Both the position numbers and the translations under genes were made by a program. Below the pieces are notes generated by a model, which had not been told where the DNA came from, searched no databases, and worked only from the letters and a program-made list of their open reading frames with translations. This document shows positions 17,739-26,854 of a DNA stretch of 52,536 nucleotides, piece by piece. Each line of letters begins with the position of its first letter. The first letter of the stretch is position 1. The stretch is from Chitinispirillum sp. (GTDB lineage: Bacteria > Fibrobacterota > Chitinivibrionia > Chitinivibrionales > Chitinispirillaceae), in contig SKJJ01000005.1 of NCBI GenBank assembly GCA_007115975.1, forward strand, positions 1-52,536, in the 5' to 3' direction.

Positions 17739-18584
17739 CTATTTTGGGGGAAGCTTGTTTTTCAGACTCGTGATGGTACTCATTGGGATCTGCAGAGACC
17801 CGACTTCTGATCGGTTATGATTAAAGCTGTGAAAATCAGAACCTCCCGTGAAAGCAAGGTTATGTTTTGTACAAAATCTCAGGTAATGACGTTGTATCGA
17901 ACCGGAGTGCTCGGTATGGTAAACCTCTATACCCATAAGGCCGTCACGGATAAATTCAGGAATTCTTTGATCAACACCGGTAACACCAGGATGAGCAAGC
18001 ACCGGAATTCCACCGGCCTGCTTTATTAGGGAAAAAACCTCTTTGGGCTGCATCTTCATCTTCTCTACATAAGCGGGAGAACCGTAACCGATGAACTTGT
18101 CGAAAGCTTCCTTAAAAGAGTAGACCAGCTCCTCTTTTAGCAGTGCGGCTGCTATATGGGGCCTGCCTATAGCACCTTCTCCTGCAATGCTTAAAACAGT
18201 ATCAAACCGAAGATCGATTCCCTGCTTGTTGAGGTTAGAGACGATCTTCTCTGCACGCAGATAGCGGATGTGCTTCATTTCACAAAGCTTCTGTTTAAAC
18301 ACCGGGTTATCGACATCAATATAATACCCTAAGATGTGAATATCGGTACCCTGAATGTCACTTGAGAGCTCCACACCCGGTATTACTTCAATTCCCATAG
18401 ACGCACCTAACTTTGTCGCAAGCGGATAGGCATCGGTGCAGTCGTGGTCTGTTATGGATACCGCAGCAAGTCTTTTCTCTGCGGCAAAACCCATGACCTC
18501 TTCTACGGTGCTGTTTCCGTCAGAAAAAGTAGTATGAATATGGAGATCAACGTATTTTTCTATTGAACCTTTATAATCCTGCAT
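17739..18584 (-). CDS. PHP-domain metal-dependent phosphoesterase (RNase AM/TrpH-like)
   Basis: This 281-residue product is a PHP-fold phosphoesterase. The metal ligands are visible as DLHIHTTFSDG at the N-terminus, SITDHDC, the Glu of IPGVELS, the internal HILGYYID, VLAHPG and the C-terminal GGSDFH. This architecture, with an inserted helical middle segment, matches the YciV/TrpH group. Characterised members hydrolyse 3',5'-nucleoside bisphosphates and trim RNA 5' ends; the same activity here is inferred by family. It is first of the run leading to manC and lpxB. A sigma-70-like promoter candidate lies just upstream. Confidence 0.85.
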   Translation of the reverse strand: MQDYKGSIEKYVDLHIHTTFSDGNSTVEEVMGFAAEKRLAAVSITDHDCTDAYPLATKLGASMGIEVIPGVELSSDIQGTDIHILGYYIDVDNPVFKQKLCEMKHIRYLRAEKIVSNLNKQGIDLRFDTVLSIAGEGAIGRPHIAAALLKEELVYSFKEAFDKFIGYGSPAYVEKMKMQPKEVFSLIKQAGGIPVLAHPGVTGVDQRIPEFIRDGLMGIEVYHTEHSGSIQRHYLRFCTKHNLAFTGGSDFHSFNHNRSEVGSLQIPMSTITSLKNKLPPK

Positions 18585-18636
18585 TCCTGTTGTTAGTCAG
18601 TTTTTTAAAGTTTATACTATTAGAGTTAGACATGGT

Positions 18637-18665
18637 AAAATAACCTAATAGTTTTTGATGGTCAA
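18637..18665 (-). promoter_or_regulatory. candidate sigma-70 promoter for the PHP-manC-lpxB run
   Basis: On the minus strand TTGACC (18665-18660) and TATTTT (18642-18637) are separated by exactly 17 bases. They lie about 50 bases upstream of the PHP gene ATG. Both hexamers are close to consensus. Confidence 0.4.
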
Positions 18666-18718
18666 GAAATTGCTGGCAAAGATGTAAGATAACCTCACAA
18701 TGTGGGTAAGGAGTAGCT

Positions 18719-18958
18719 ATGAGTGATAAAAAAGAGGACGATTTCGAAAAAGGACTCAGGGAAATACTCTCTGCAGGACAACCCGCTAAAAGAGACAGAG
18801 AGATAACACCCCATGGTATAAACAACAACAACACACCCATCAAAGAAAAAAAGAGCAGTGAAACTGCCCTTAAAATTATCTCTGTAGTAAGAGTAGTGGC
18901 TGCTTTTGCCCTGCTGTTTTTTCTGCTCGTATTTGTGAATAATATCGTCAATTTTTAG
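18719..18958 (+). CDS. small single-pass membrane protein
   Basis: This 79-residue product has a highly charged N-terminal half (MSDKKEDDFEKGLREIL) with an Asn/Thr-rich linker. It ends with one hydrophobic helix at about residues 54-76 (VVRVVAAFALLFFLLVFVNN), so it is likely a tail-anchored inner-membrane protein. AAGGAG lies eight bases before the ATG, and it is an isolated gene between divergent and convergent neighbours. I do not recognise a family and cannot assign a function. Confidence 0.65.
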   Translation: MSDKKEDDFEKGLREILSAGQPAKRDREITPHGINNNNTPIKEKKSSETALKIISVVRVVAAFALLFFLLVFVNNIVNF

Positions 18959-19124
18959 AGCGTAATCACACAATTCCGGATAAACAGCGGAGGCAGAGTA
19001 GCCAAGAGGGACTCCATGGAGACGGTAGCTCCCACAACTGCACTCCTTTAAGCCCGTGACCTCCCCCGCTTGAACACTCTATTCTGAGGCAAACGAAACA
19101 TCATATACCCGCAAATGTCTGAAT
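18959..19124. other. structured intergenic segment between convergent genes
   Basis: AGCGG at about 18989 can pair with CCGCT at about 19070, with GGAGG/CCTCC continuing the stem. Inside lie the palindrome CTCCATGGAG and an alternative GGAG-CTCC hairpin. It resembles a small structured RNA, but I could not match it to tRNA, SRP RNA, 6S RNA or a riboswitch. A bidirectional terminator without T-runs is also possible. Confidence 0.25.
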
Positions 19125-21899
19125 TTACCACCGTTCAAAGTTGTTCAGAATTCGCGCTGCCCGGAAATTTGACCAGGAGTGGGTAGGCGTGTTCTGCAGT
19201 AACTCCTGGAGGTGTGCCCTGGCAACTGATCGTTTCCCCTCTTGGCGTGCCTTCAAAGCCTTAAAGTAGAGGTACTCCTGATCTCCAGGATAGAGCCTGT
19301 TCCACTGCTGCTGAAAAACTGCAACATCTGTTTGTCCGGTAAGATAGTGAGCAATCAGGCGGGGGAGGGGGTAGGGATGAGGTGATTCAATCACCTTCTG
19401 CAGGTAGGGGTGCTCGTCTAAACCCACAAGATCACTAGAAGTCAGGTCTGCTACTTTTATCGCCGCCATCCAGGGTAAAGGAGAACTCTTGGGGCTCTGC
19501 TCTACAATCTTTTGGTATATGGATAGTGCATTATCGCTTGAAAAATCATACTCATAGATTTCAGCCAGGCTATGCCACGCCTCCCATACGCCAATTGTTC
19601 TGTTATTGGTGTGGGTACACTGATTAAACATCTCCGCTGCTCTGTGCAATCTGCCCCTGTTAAGATAGGCCCTGCCCATAAGAGACCGGGCACGAGTGAT
19701 GATCTCGTGTTCAAACGGGTAGAAGGAGGCAATCTCGCGCATTGTCTGTGTTGCTGCATCAAGCCTTCCGCCATTGCAATAGTACTCTAATATCTTCAGG
19801 TGCAGTTTCCCAAACAGATTGGTATAGTGAGGATAGAGAAGGGTGTTGCGTTTCAGGAAAAGCTCTGTTTCCTCGACACTACCACCCATTGCACTGTTGT
19901 TCCAGTGGTTAAGAACTGATGCTGCAGCAGAGAAGGCCACGGGGCTGGACTGATAATCTCCTGCGATTAATCGTAGGAGACTGTCGGTTGTAGATCCATT
20001 CTTTAATCTGCGGTTGGATTCAGCCATCAGTAAAAGACTCTTGGCCTTGAGTATGCCGGTTTGTCTGCTATCGTTTTTTTTGATAGTATTGAGAGCACCT
20101 TGGTAATCGCCCAGTCTGAGTTTGCAGTCAGCGATCTTGATCAATATCTCCTCAACAGCCCTGGCATTGGTCATTCCGATCATCAACCCCTTGTATTCGT
20201 CAATTGCCGATTCGAAGGCGCCTCTCTCCCGGAAACGATCGGCAACAATTGAGGGGCTTGGCACCAGAGGTATGGCACGGCGATAGATTTTTAAATCACT
20301 GAAACGAGCAACACCACCATTGACAAAAACACCGACCTGCTCATGGCTCGGGCCTATGGGAGGCAAAAAGTCATATATCCGTGAAATCAACTGGTCGTTA
20401 ATGGTGAGTGTAAGGGAATTTTCAACTCGCTCAATAGTTATCCGGTTTACATCTATCAAATTTATCGTTCCGGCATCTTTGGTAGTGAATAAAAATGAAC
20501 CTCCCGGATAGGTTATTCCACACTCACCGGTACCGTTTCTGTTAAGGTGAATAGTGTAGGCCTCTTCTGGATGGCTGCCAAAAAGAAATAGTCCTGCATT
20601 GTGCAGATTATTGTTAACCCCAGCTATGGTGACAGTAATAAGTATGTCGCGATTAAACGCTTTATTGAGAAAAGCATACGACAACCCTTCACTATCTGCT
20701 ATTAAACCATCTTTGTCAATCAGCACTGCAGGGTTAGGACTTGCATCAACTATGGTCCACTCCCGGTGGGATTCGGGTGAATCAAAACTGTCGGTGTAGA
20801 CCAATTGAAGATGGGAGATCACCTTTTTGCTCTGAAGATAGGAGTTGGTTGTTACTGCACCAGTGAAGAGAAACAGTATGAGGCTGATCACCAGAAGTGC
20901 CCATCTCTTCTGTACAAATCGTTTGGTGTTGGCAATAAATGAGGGCGGTTGCGCCAAAACCCGTTCCCCCCGTTGATAACGTTGTATATCCGCCCTGAAC
21001 TCATCCATGCTCTGGTAACGGTTGGTGGCCTCTTTTGCCATTGCCTTAAGAGTAATCGCTTCTATCTCAGCAGGAAGCCATGGAACCAGTTTTCGCGGAG
21101 CAATGGGGTTGCTTTCGATAACATTGTTTGCGGTCTGATGAATATTTCTCTGGTCAAGGTAGGGGTTCTTGAAGGTAAGCATCTCGTAGAGCATTATGCC
21201 AAGAGAGCAGATGTCGCTTCGGTGATCCACTGCTTCCCCAAGAAGGCGTTCAGGCGCCATATAGGCAGGGGAACCAACGATCTCTCCGGTTCGTGTTATG
21301 CCACCGGTGTCCGTCTCCTCCTCCAACGCTTTGGCAAGACCAAAGTCGATCAGAACCGGACATAACCGGTCTCTCATGATCACATTGTTGAGTTTTAGAT
21401 CACGGTGGATGATCTTCTGCGCATGGGCATAGCTCAGGGCCTCTGCAAGCTGTGAGACAATCTCCAGAACGTCGGCAAGTTTAGGCTTCCGAAAGTACAA
21501 ATGATAAAAAAGGTTGTCGCCGGGGATGTACTCCATTGCGAGATAGTAGACATTGTTCTCAACTGCCACTTCATAAATTTGTACAATGTTGGAATTGTTC
21601 AGTTTGGCAACAGCGTGGGCCTCAGCCATGAACCGCTCAACGAATTTGTCGTTAATCGTAAGATTGGCCGGCATAACCTTCAAGGCAACTTCACGCTTTA
21701 GGTCAAGTTGCATGGCCTTATACACTACAGCCATGCCACCCCGGTCAATTTCCTCTATTATGCGATATCTACCAACAACAGAATCAACTGCAAGGAACGT
21801 TCTCTTTATAGAACCCAGCATATCCTGAATCCGCAACTCCCCCTCCAGGGGTGATTCAGGTGATTCTGGCGGTGTGGAATCTAAGGGTGATCTGTCCAT
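19125..21899 (-). CDS. transmembrane Ser/Thr protein kinase with LamG-like and TPR domains
   Basis: This 924-residue product has an N-terminal Hanks-type kinase domain (about 43-310): Gly-rich loop IDRGGMAVVY, Lys74 in VALKV, HRD at 165-167, DFG at 185-187 and MAPE. The catalytic loop reads HRDLKLNN, with Leu in place of the usual Pro, but all catalytic residues are present. One membrane helix lies at 333-350. The outer part has a beta-rich region resembling LamG/concanavalin-type modules (about 370-550), then TPR-like helical repeats to the end (RGAFESAIDEY, LGDYQGAL, RGRLHRAAEMF). The layout suggests an outside sensor controlling a cytoplasmic kinase. Substrates are unknown. No phosphatase gene is adjacent. 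Confidence 0.88.
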   Translation of the reverse strand: MDRSPLDSTPPESPESPLEGELRIQDMLGSIKRTFLAVDSVVGRYRIIEEIDRGGMAVVYKAMQLDLKREVALKVMPANLTINDKFVERFMAEAHAVAKLNNSNIVQIYEVAVENNVYYLAMEYIPGDNLFYHLYFRKPKLADVLEIVSQLAEALSYAHAQKIIHRDLKLNNVIMRDRLCPVLIDFGLAKALEEETDTGGITRTGEIVGSPAYMAPERLLGEAVDHRSDICSLGIMLYEMLTFKNPYLDQRNIHQTANNVIESNPIAPRKLVPWLPAEIEAITLKAMAKEATNRYQSMDEFRADIQRYQRGERVLAQPPSFIANTKRFVQKRWALLVISLILFLFTGAVTTNSYLQSKKVISHLQLVYTDSFDSPESHREWTIVDASPNPAVLIDKDGLIADSEGLSYAFLNKAFNRDILITVTIAGVNNNLHNAGLFLFGSHPEEAYTIHLNRNGTGECGITYPGGSFLFTTKDAGTINLIDVNRITIERVENSLTLTINDQLISRIYDFLPPIGPSHEQVGVFVNGGVARFSDLKIYRRAIPLVPSPSIVADRFRERGAFESAIDEYKGLMIGMTNARAVEEILIKIADCKLRLGDYQGALNTIKKNDSRQTGILKAKSLLLMAESNRRLKNGSTTDSLLRLIAGDYQSSPVAFSAAASVLNHWNNSAMGGSVEETELFLKRNTLLYPHYTNLFGKLHLKILEYYCNGGRLDAATQTMREIASFYPFEHEIITRARSLMGRAYLNRGRLHRAAEMFNQCTHTNNRTIGVWEAWHSLAEIYEYDFSSDNALSIYQKIVEQSPKSSPLPWMAAIKVADLTSSDLVGLDEHPYLQKVIESPHPYPLPRLIAHYLTGQTDVAVFQQQWNRLYPGDQEYLYFKALKARQEGKRSVARAHLQELLQNTPTHSWSNFRAARILNNFERW

Positions 21900-22134
21900 T
21901 ACCTGTTAATATAAAGGTTTGAATCTTGAGTTTCCACATTTTTGTTTCAATGATCACTTCCAGGAGGCCCGCCCGTGATTTGGTGTGGCCAGTAACTGTG
22001 CAGGATGCAAATACCTGATCTTTACAATTTCCCTTAACAACTATAGCCCGGGTTTTCACCAGGGGGATTTTTGCAGGCCAGACAAAGAAGAGGTGTCTGG
22101 TTGAGTAGGTGTACCATTAAAGAGGGCTCTGAGG

Positions 22135-23145
22135 CTATCGGACGGCAGGATTTCTGTGCTGGTGTGCGGCGGATGGAGGGCGGTGTACTGCTCTGAATTC
22201 AGCAGGGGTATCTGCTTTGAGTGTTATTTTTCTTGAACTCACCGGATGGGGGAATGACAATTTACAAGCGTGAAGATATAGCCGCCGAGGTATTTGGGCA
22301 CAGGAAAAAAGGGCCTGGTCAAGGTCGGGGCTGCCATATCGGGTGTCACCAACTACCGGTGAGGACAGATGTGCCATCTGGACTCTGATCTGGTGCGTTT
22401 TTCCGGTATGTAACACTATCTCCAGTTGAGAGATGTCGTTATGGTACTCAACTATCTTATAGCTGCTTTTTGCCATTGGACCACTCTTTGCGACCCGCAT
22501 TTTCATCCCGGAGTTGCTGCGGTCATCTCTTTTTAAACCAGTCGCTATGGTACCAACATATTCCGGCGGGCGATTATGACAGATCGCCACGTACTGTTTA
22601 AAGAACAGCTCATTTTGCATGTCACGGTGCAGTTTTCTGACCACACCTTTATTTTTGGCAAGCAGGATAACCCCGGAGGTGTCTTTGTCAAGACGATGCA
22701 TCAATACTGGAGGCTCATCGGCATTGCCCTTATCCTGTTTTGATAAAAGATAGGCGGTAGCCAGATCGATAAGGGTGTCATTTTTAACGTGGCCGCTTCC
22801 AGGGTGCACAACAAGTCCGGCGGGTTTATTGCAGGCAAGAATCGCCTCATCTTCATAAATGACATTGAAGTTGTGCTTGAAGAATGATGTTTTGGTTAAT
22901 TCTCCAAGAGAGTGGTCTGGTTTGTTGTCCGGAGCTAACTCGGAGGGGTTAACTTTAATCAGAAGGATATCACCCATTTTAAGCCGGTATTCTGCTTTGC
23001 CCCTCTTTCCATTGACACGAACTTTCCCCTTTCTGATCAGAGCGTAAATATCAGAAAGTCCAAGCAGCGGAAGTCTTTTTCTCAAGAATCTGTCGAGCCG
23101 TGAGCCCTCTTCGTTTGCTCCGGCAATAATATCAATACCCGTCAT
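22135..23145 (-). CDS. RluC/RluD-family 23S rRNA pseudouridine synthase
   Basis: This 336-residue enzyme isomerises uridines in rRNA. An N-terminal S4 RNA-binding domain (SRLDRFLRKRLP, LIRKGKVRVNGKR) precedes the catalytic domain with HRLDKDTSG, whose Asp is the nucleophile. KPAGLVVHPG, KQYVAI, GKTHQIRVQ and VGDTRYG follow. The S4 sequence and SDIYALIRKGKVRVN look more like RluC than RluD, but the target positions cannot be fixed from sequence. The ATG at 23145 overlaps the end of prs by 14 bases, so translation is likely coupled. The C-terminal 25 residues are Pro/His-rich and unlike the family. Confidence 0.88.
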   Translation of the reverse strand: MTGIDIIAGANEEGSRLDRFLRKRLPLLGLSDIYALIRKGKVRVNGKRGKAEYRLKMGDILLIKVNPSELAPDNKPDHSLGELTKTSFFKHNFNVIYEDEAILACNKPAGLVVHPGSGHVKNDTLIDLATAYLLSKQDKGNADEPPVLMHRLDKDTSGVILLAKNKGVVRKLHRDMQNELFFKQYVAICHNRPPEYVGTIATGLKRDDRSNSGMKMRVAKSGPMAKSSYKIVEYHNDISQLEIVLHTGKTHQIRVQMAHLSSPVVGDTRYGSPDLDQALFSCAQIPRRLYLHACKLSFPHPVSSRKITLKADTPAEFRAVHRPPSAAHQHRNPAVR

Positions 23146-24079
23146 AAAGACCGCTGATAGACTGTGCCTGATTGGTGAACTTGATAGCTTTTGCAAACAT
23201 TTCCGCTACGGATATAATTTCAAGCTGCGGGAACTTTTTCTCTTCGGGAATATAGATAGTATCTGTGGTGACCAGTTTTGACAAAGAGGAGTTTTTGAGT
23301 TTTTCAACAGCATTTCCTGATAATACCGCATGAACACAGCAAGCCTGAATCTCAGTTACCCCCAGGTGTTCCAGGGCTCTTATCACTTCGATAATCGAGC
23401 CGCCCGAAGCGATTTCGTCGTCAAATATGATCGCCCTTTTCCCCTTGACATCACCGATAACGTTGCATATTTCGGGGTTTTCGGAGTCGTCGCTGCGTCT
23501 TTTGTCAAGTATCGCCAGGGGCAGTCCCAAGCTTATGGCGTAGGTACCTGCACGTTTTGCGCTTCCGGCATCCGGTGCGACTACTACACAATTTTCAGTA
23601 CTGCACTTTTTAAAATAGTCACACAGCAACCTGCCGGAGAGCAGGTGATCCATTGGTATTCTGAAAAAACCCTGTATCTGGGGGGAGTGTAGATTCATGG
23701 TCATGACCCGGTCTGCACCTGCAGTTTCAAGCAGATCTGCCATAAGCCTCGCTGTAATTGATATCCTTGGTTCATCTTTTTTGTCTGAGCGAACGTAGGG
23801 AAAGTAGGGCACAACAGCAGTTATGCGTGCGGCACTTGCATGCTTTATTGCATCAATCATTATCAAAAGCTCCATTATACCCTCATTAACCGGTACACAG
23901 GAGGGTTGAATAATGAAAACATCATGCCCCCGAACAGTTTCACATATCTTTACTTTAAGGTTTTCATTGCTGAACCGTACTATTTCACAGCCGCCAAGCT
24001 CTATGTTGGCGTGTTTACAAATAGCTTTAGCCAGAGGAATATTTGCGTTTCCCGAAAAAATCTTCAGCTTACCCATCAT
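23132..24079 (-). CDS. prs: ribose-phosphate pyrophosphokinase (Prs)
   Basis: Prs makes PRPP from ribose-5-phosphate and ATP, feeding purine, pyrimidine, His and Trp synthesis. The 315-residue product shows the class I signatures: KIFSGNANIPLA, PYFPYVRSDKKDEPR (ATP site), RISITARLMADLLETAGADRV, VAPDAGSAKRA, and the PRPP loop AIIFDDEIASGG. The N-terminal pattern FSNENLKVKI replaces the usual FSDGE, an unusual change at the ATP-contacting loop. It overlaps the PATAN gene by 4 bases (ATGA) and the RluC-like gene by 14 bases. PyrE, which uses PRPP, lies elsewhere in the window. Confidence 0.92.
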   Translation of the reverse strand: MMGKLKIFSGNANIPLAKAICKHANIELGGCEIVRFSNENLKVKICETVRGHDVFIIQPSCVPVNEGIMELLIMIDAIKHASAARITAVVPYFPYVRSDKKDEPRISITARLMADLLETAGADRVMTMNLHSPQIQGFFRIPMDHLLSGRLLCDYFKKCSTENCVVVAPDAGSAKRAGTYAISLGLPLAILDKRRSDDSENPEICNVIGDVKGKRAIIFDDEIASGGSIIEVIRALEHLGVTEIQACCVHAVLSGNAVEKLKNSSLSKLVTTDTIYIPEEKKFPQLEIISVAEMFAKAIKFTNQAQSISGLYDGY

Positions 24080-24525
24080 TGTTGGTTCGCTCCATTCTTA
24101 TACTCATCCCACGCGAATGCGATATCCAGAAGTGAATCAGAGATTAATTTAGGTTGAGTGATATCTTTAGGTTCAAAATAGAAATCTCCCTGTTGGAGGT
24201 CAAGCATTTGGAATATGGCCTCTCTGGGAGATGAATCTCTGTATGATGCGTCAATTGGTTTGCCGTTGTAAAAGGTGATAAAACCTTTCCTGCGGCCACA
24301 GTATATATGAAGGACCCCTTCACGTCTGCCGATTTCAAGAAATTGCATGGTGTCAAGAAGGCTGGTCTGGCTCAGATTTCCTTTGAATACAAAACTGGTA
24401 ATGCTGGATGGGGTATACAGACGCATCGCTCTGTTGCGTTTGGAAACAATGATCAATGAAGCGGTGATGATGCCGAAAACGGAACCGCTTAACAGCAGCA
24501 ACAACGGGGTGTTGAGAAAATACAT
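24076..24525 (-). CDS. membrane-anchored PATAN (DUF4388) domain protein
   Basis: This 149-residue product has an N-terminal membrane helix at residues 6-28, a basic stretch, then a PATAN/DUF4388 domain at about 48-140. The motifs are GNLSQTSLLDTMQFLEIGRREGVL, shown here only in part as GNLSQTSLLD, plus GFITFYNGKPIDA and LQQGDFYFEP. PATAN domains occur in signalling and motility adaptors of many phyla; what this one binds is unknown. AGGAG sits eight bases before the ATG. It overlaps prs by four bases, an unexpected partner that suggests only shared transcription. Confidence 0.8.
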   Translation of the reverse strand: MYFLNTPLLLLLSGSVFGIITASLIIVSKRNRAMRLYTPSSITSFVFKGNLSQTSLLDTMQFLEIGRREGVLHIYCGRRKGFITFYNGKPIDASYRDSSPREAIFQMLDLQQGDFYFEPKDITQPKLISDSLLDIAFAWDEYKNGANQQ

Positions 24526-24546
24526 CTGTTTACTCCTTCTTTATAC

Positions 24547-24666
24547 AGCCAGAGTGACTCTTCGCCATCCCCGCACAGGGAAGTGAGGTCTTCATTACGC
24601 TCTGTTCATGCGCACCCATCACTCATCAGCTTGGGCGCTGTTGCATGGTCCCGTTTCACTCTGGCT
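24547..24666. repeat. 11-bp perfect inverted repeat flanking the rel-PATAN intergenic region
   Basis: AGCCAGAGTGA at 24547-24557 is exactly complementary to TCACTCTGGCT at 24656-24666. The second arm includes the rel stop codon. The 98-base spacer holds no gene. It could fold as a long-range stem in the transcript between rel and the PATAN gene. Confidence 0.5.
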
Positions 24667-26854
24667 CACTCTGAGGGTACTTAATATAATCTTTTACGCG
24701 ACGGACATTTTCGATACCTTTAATTTTTTGTATACGCCTGAAAATCTGTTTCAGCTGGTTAAGATTTCTAATCTCGATCTTAAAGTAGATTTTGGCCTGT
24801 TGATTAAGAGTTTTTATAACCCCTTCGGTTATATTTGCACCGAATTCACTGTATACCTGACTGATGTCGTTGAGAAGGCCTGCCCGGTCAGAGCCGGTAA
24901 TCTCAAGATTTACAAGATATTTCTTCTGATTCCCCTGGTCCCACTGCACATCAATCTTACGCTCACTGTCGCTGGAGAAGTATCCCACATTGGGACAGTC
25001 CTGACGGTGAACAGAAATCCCCCTGCCACGGGTGATAAATCCAATTATCTGATCCCCCGGAATCGGATTGCAACACCTGGCAAAGCGGATCATCAGATTG
25101 TCGGTGCCCCCAACAATTATACCCTGATCTCTTCCTGAAAAGGTACCCATAAGGCGTGAAACCATGGTGGAGGGACCCGACTTTTTAACCTTACGTGCCT
25201 GAAAAAACTGCATCACCCTGCTTACCGGCATCTCACCGTTGCCGACAAGTTCATATAATCGTTCAAGATTATTCAATCCCAGAAACTGCAGTAGTCCGGG
25301 GATGTGATCTTTAAAAGGGGTTGAGGAGTGGAGCTTCTTATAGGAGGTCTGGATTATTTTCTTGCCCAGATCAATACTCTCATGTTTACCGGTAGTTTTA
25401 AGCCAGCGCCTGATAGCACTTCTGGCTTTGGCAGTTTTTACTTCCCTGAGCCAGTTGATAGAGGGTGCTTTGGATTTTAGATGGAGAATCTCTACCGTCT
25501 GGCCGCTTTTAAGTGTCTTGTTTATGGGTTCAATTTTACCATCAATCTTGGCCCCTATACAGTGTACCCCCAGTTGGGTGTGCACTGCAAATGCAAAGTC
25601 AAGAACCGTGGCACCCTTGGGAAGTGATATCAGATCACCCCTGGGAGTAAATATGAAAATTTCAGCATGGAAAAGATCTATTTTGAAAAACTCATAAAAT
25701 TCGGTGGAGTCGGTAAGATCCTTCTGCCACTCGATCAGATTCTTCAACCACGTCAGCGCCCGGTCGTCACTGCTCATTTCAGTTTTACTGCTTTTATACA
25801 ACCAGTGTGCAGCTATCCCGTCTTCGGCCGTCTGGTTCATCTCCCAGGTACGGATCTGAATCTCTATTATGTTACCCTGTTCTCCAAAGACGGTCGTGTG
25901 GATCGACTGATACCCATTGTTCTTGGGGGTGCTGATGTAATCCTTGAAACGGTCCTGGATCGGCTTCCAGAGCGAGTGAATTACACCCAGCACGTGGTAA
26001 CAGTCCCGCACTGAATCGGTGATAACCCGCAGGGCCAAAAGGTCATAGATCTCCCCAAGCGGTTTGTTTCTTTGGACCATCTTGCGATAGATACTGTAAA
26101 AATGTTTGGGCCGGCCTACAATTGTAGCTTTAACCTGCTCCTCATCCATTTTTTTTCGCAGTGGCATGGTGAAGCTGTCGATAATATTTTCCCGCTCCAT
26201 GCGGTTTGCCACCACCTGAGCAACAATGTCCTTGTACTCTTCAGGGTACAGGTGCTTAAACGCTAGATCTTCCAGTTCCCATTTGATTTTTGCCATTCCA
26301 AGCCGGTGAGCAAGGGGAGCGTATATGTCAAGGGTTTCCGTAGCGATTGCCCGAATTCTGTCTGGTTCAAGGTATTTGAGTGTTCGAAGATTATGCAGCC
26401 GGTCTGCAAACTTAATTATTATCACCCGTAGATCTTTTGCCATGGAGAGCAACATCTTTCGGTACGTTTCAGCCTGACGCTCCTGGCGGGACTTCATATG
26501 GAACGTTTTAATCTTTGTAACCCCATCGACAAGAACCGTTATTGGTTCACCGAACTGGGCTACAAGGTCATCTCTGGATATGGTGGTGTCTTCAAGAACA
26601 TCGTGAAGCAGACCTGCGGCTATGGTAACCTCATCAAGATGCTGTTCGGCAAGAATAAGTGCTACTGCTGCCGGATGGGCCAGAAAGGGTTCGCCCGACT
26701 TTCTCATTTGAAATTTGTGTGCATTCCATGAAAAACGAAACGCTTTTTCCACCAACTCTGTATGTACACGGGGGTTTGCTTCCAGGATTTTTTCCAGGAA
26801 AAGACCACACGTTTGGTCTATCGAAGCCGAGGGGAGAAAAAGAGTTGTATCCAT
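24656..26854 (-). CDS. rel: bifunctional (p)ppGpp synthetase/hydrolase (Rel/SpoT)
   Basis: This 732-residue protein makes and degrades the stringent-response alarmones (p)ppGpp. The N-terminal HD hydrolase shows AGLLHDVLEDT and KFADRLHNLRTL. The synthetase domain shows GRPKHFYSIYRKM and PKNNGYQSIHT. Its RFKD motif is the basic RxKD form found in bifunctional enzymes, rather than the acidic ExDD of synthetase-only RelA. A TGS domain (about 400-460, FTPRGDLISLPKGATVLDFA in part), a helical zinc-finger-like region with CCNPIPGD and a C-terminal ACT domain follow. No second RelA is in this window. It lies downstream of the coiled-coil gene with about 200 bases between. Confidence 0.95.
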   Translation of the reverse strand: MDTTLFLPSASIDQTCGLFLEKILEANPRVHTELVEKAFRFSWNAHKFQMRKSGEPFLAHPAAVALILAEQHLDEVTIAAGLLHDVLEDTTISRDDLVAQFGEPITVLVDGVTKIKTFHMKSRQERQAETYRKMLLSMAKDLRVIIIKFADRLHNLRTLKYLEPDRIRAIATETLDIYAPLAHRLGMAKIKWELEDLAFKHLYPEEYKDIVAQVVANRMERENIIDSFTMPLRKKMDEEQVKATIVGRPKHFYSIYRKMVQRNKPLGEIYDLLALRVITDSVRDCYHVLGVIHSLWKPIQDRFKDYISTPKNNGYQSIHTTVFGEQGNIIEIQIRTWEMNQTAEDGIAAHWLYKSSKTEMSSDDRALTWLKNLIEWQKDLTDSTEFYEFFKIDLFHAEIFIFTPRGDLISLPKGATVLDFAFAVHTQLGVHCIGAKIDGKIEPINKTLKSGQTVEILHLKSKAPSINWLREVKTAKARSAIRRWLKTTGKHESIDLGKKIIQTSYKKLHSSTPFKDHIPGLLQFLGLNNLERLYELVGNGEMPVSRVMQFFQARKVKKSGPSTMVSRLMGTFSGRDQGIIVGGTDNLMIRFARCCNPIPGDQIIGFITRGRGISVHRQDCPNVGYFSSDSERKIDVQWDQGNQKKYLVNLEITGSDRAGLLNDISQVYSEFGANITEGVIKTLNQQAKIYFKIEIRNLNQLKQIFRRIQKIKGIENVRRVKDYIKYPQSEPE

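Noticed and set aside
18985-19075. Possible tRNA or SRP RNA
   Set aside because: No T-loop GTTC motif, no anticodon arm of normal geometry and no SRP GGAA/GCAG core.
21856-22120. Minus-strand open frame upstream of the kinase (GTG start at 22059)
   Set aside because: No Shine-Dalgarno, overlaps the kinase start by 44 bases, and no recognisable family. Stays open mainly by chance.
24608-25138. 176-codon open frame on the plus strand opposite rel
   Set aside because: Antisense to the conserved ACT domain of rel, without a start signal.
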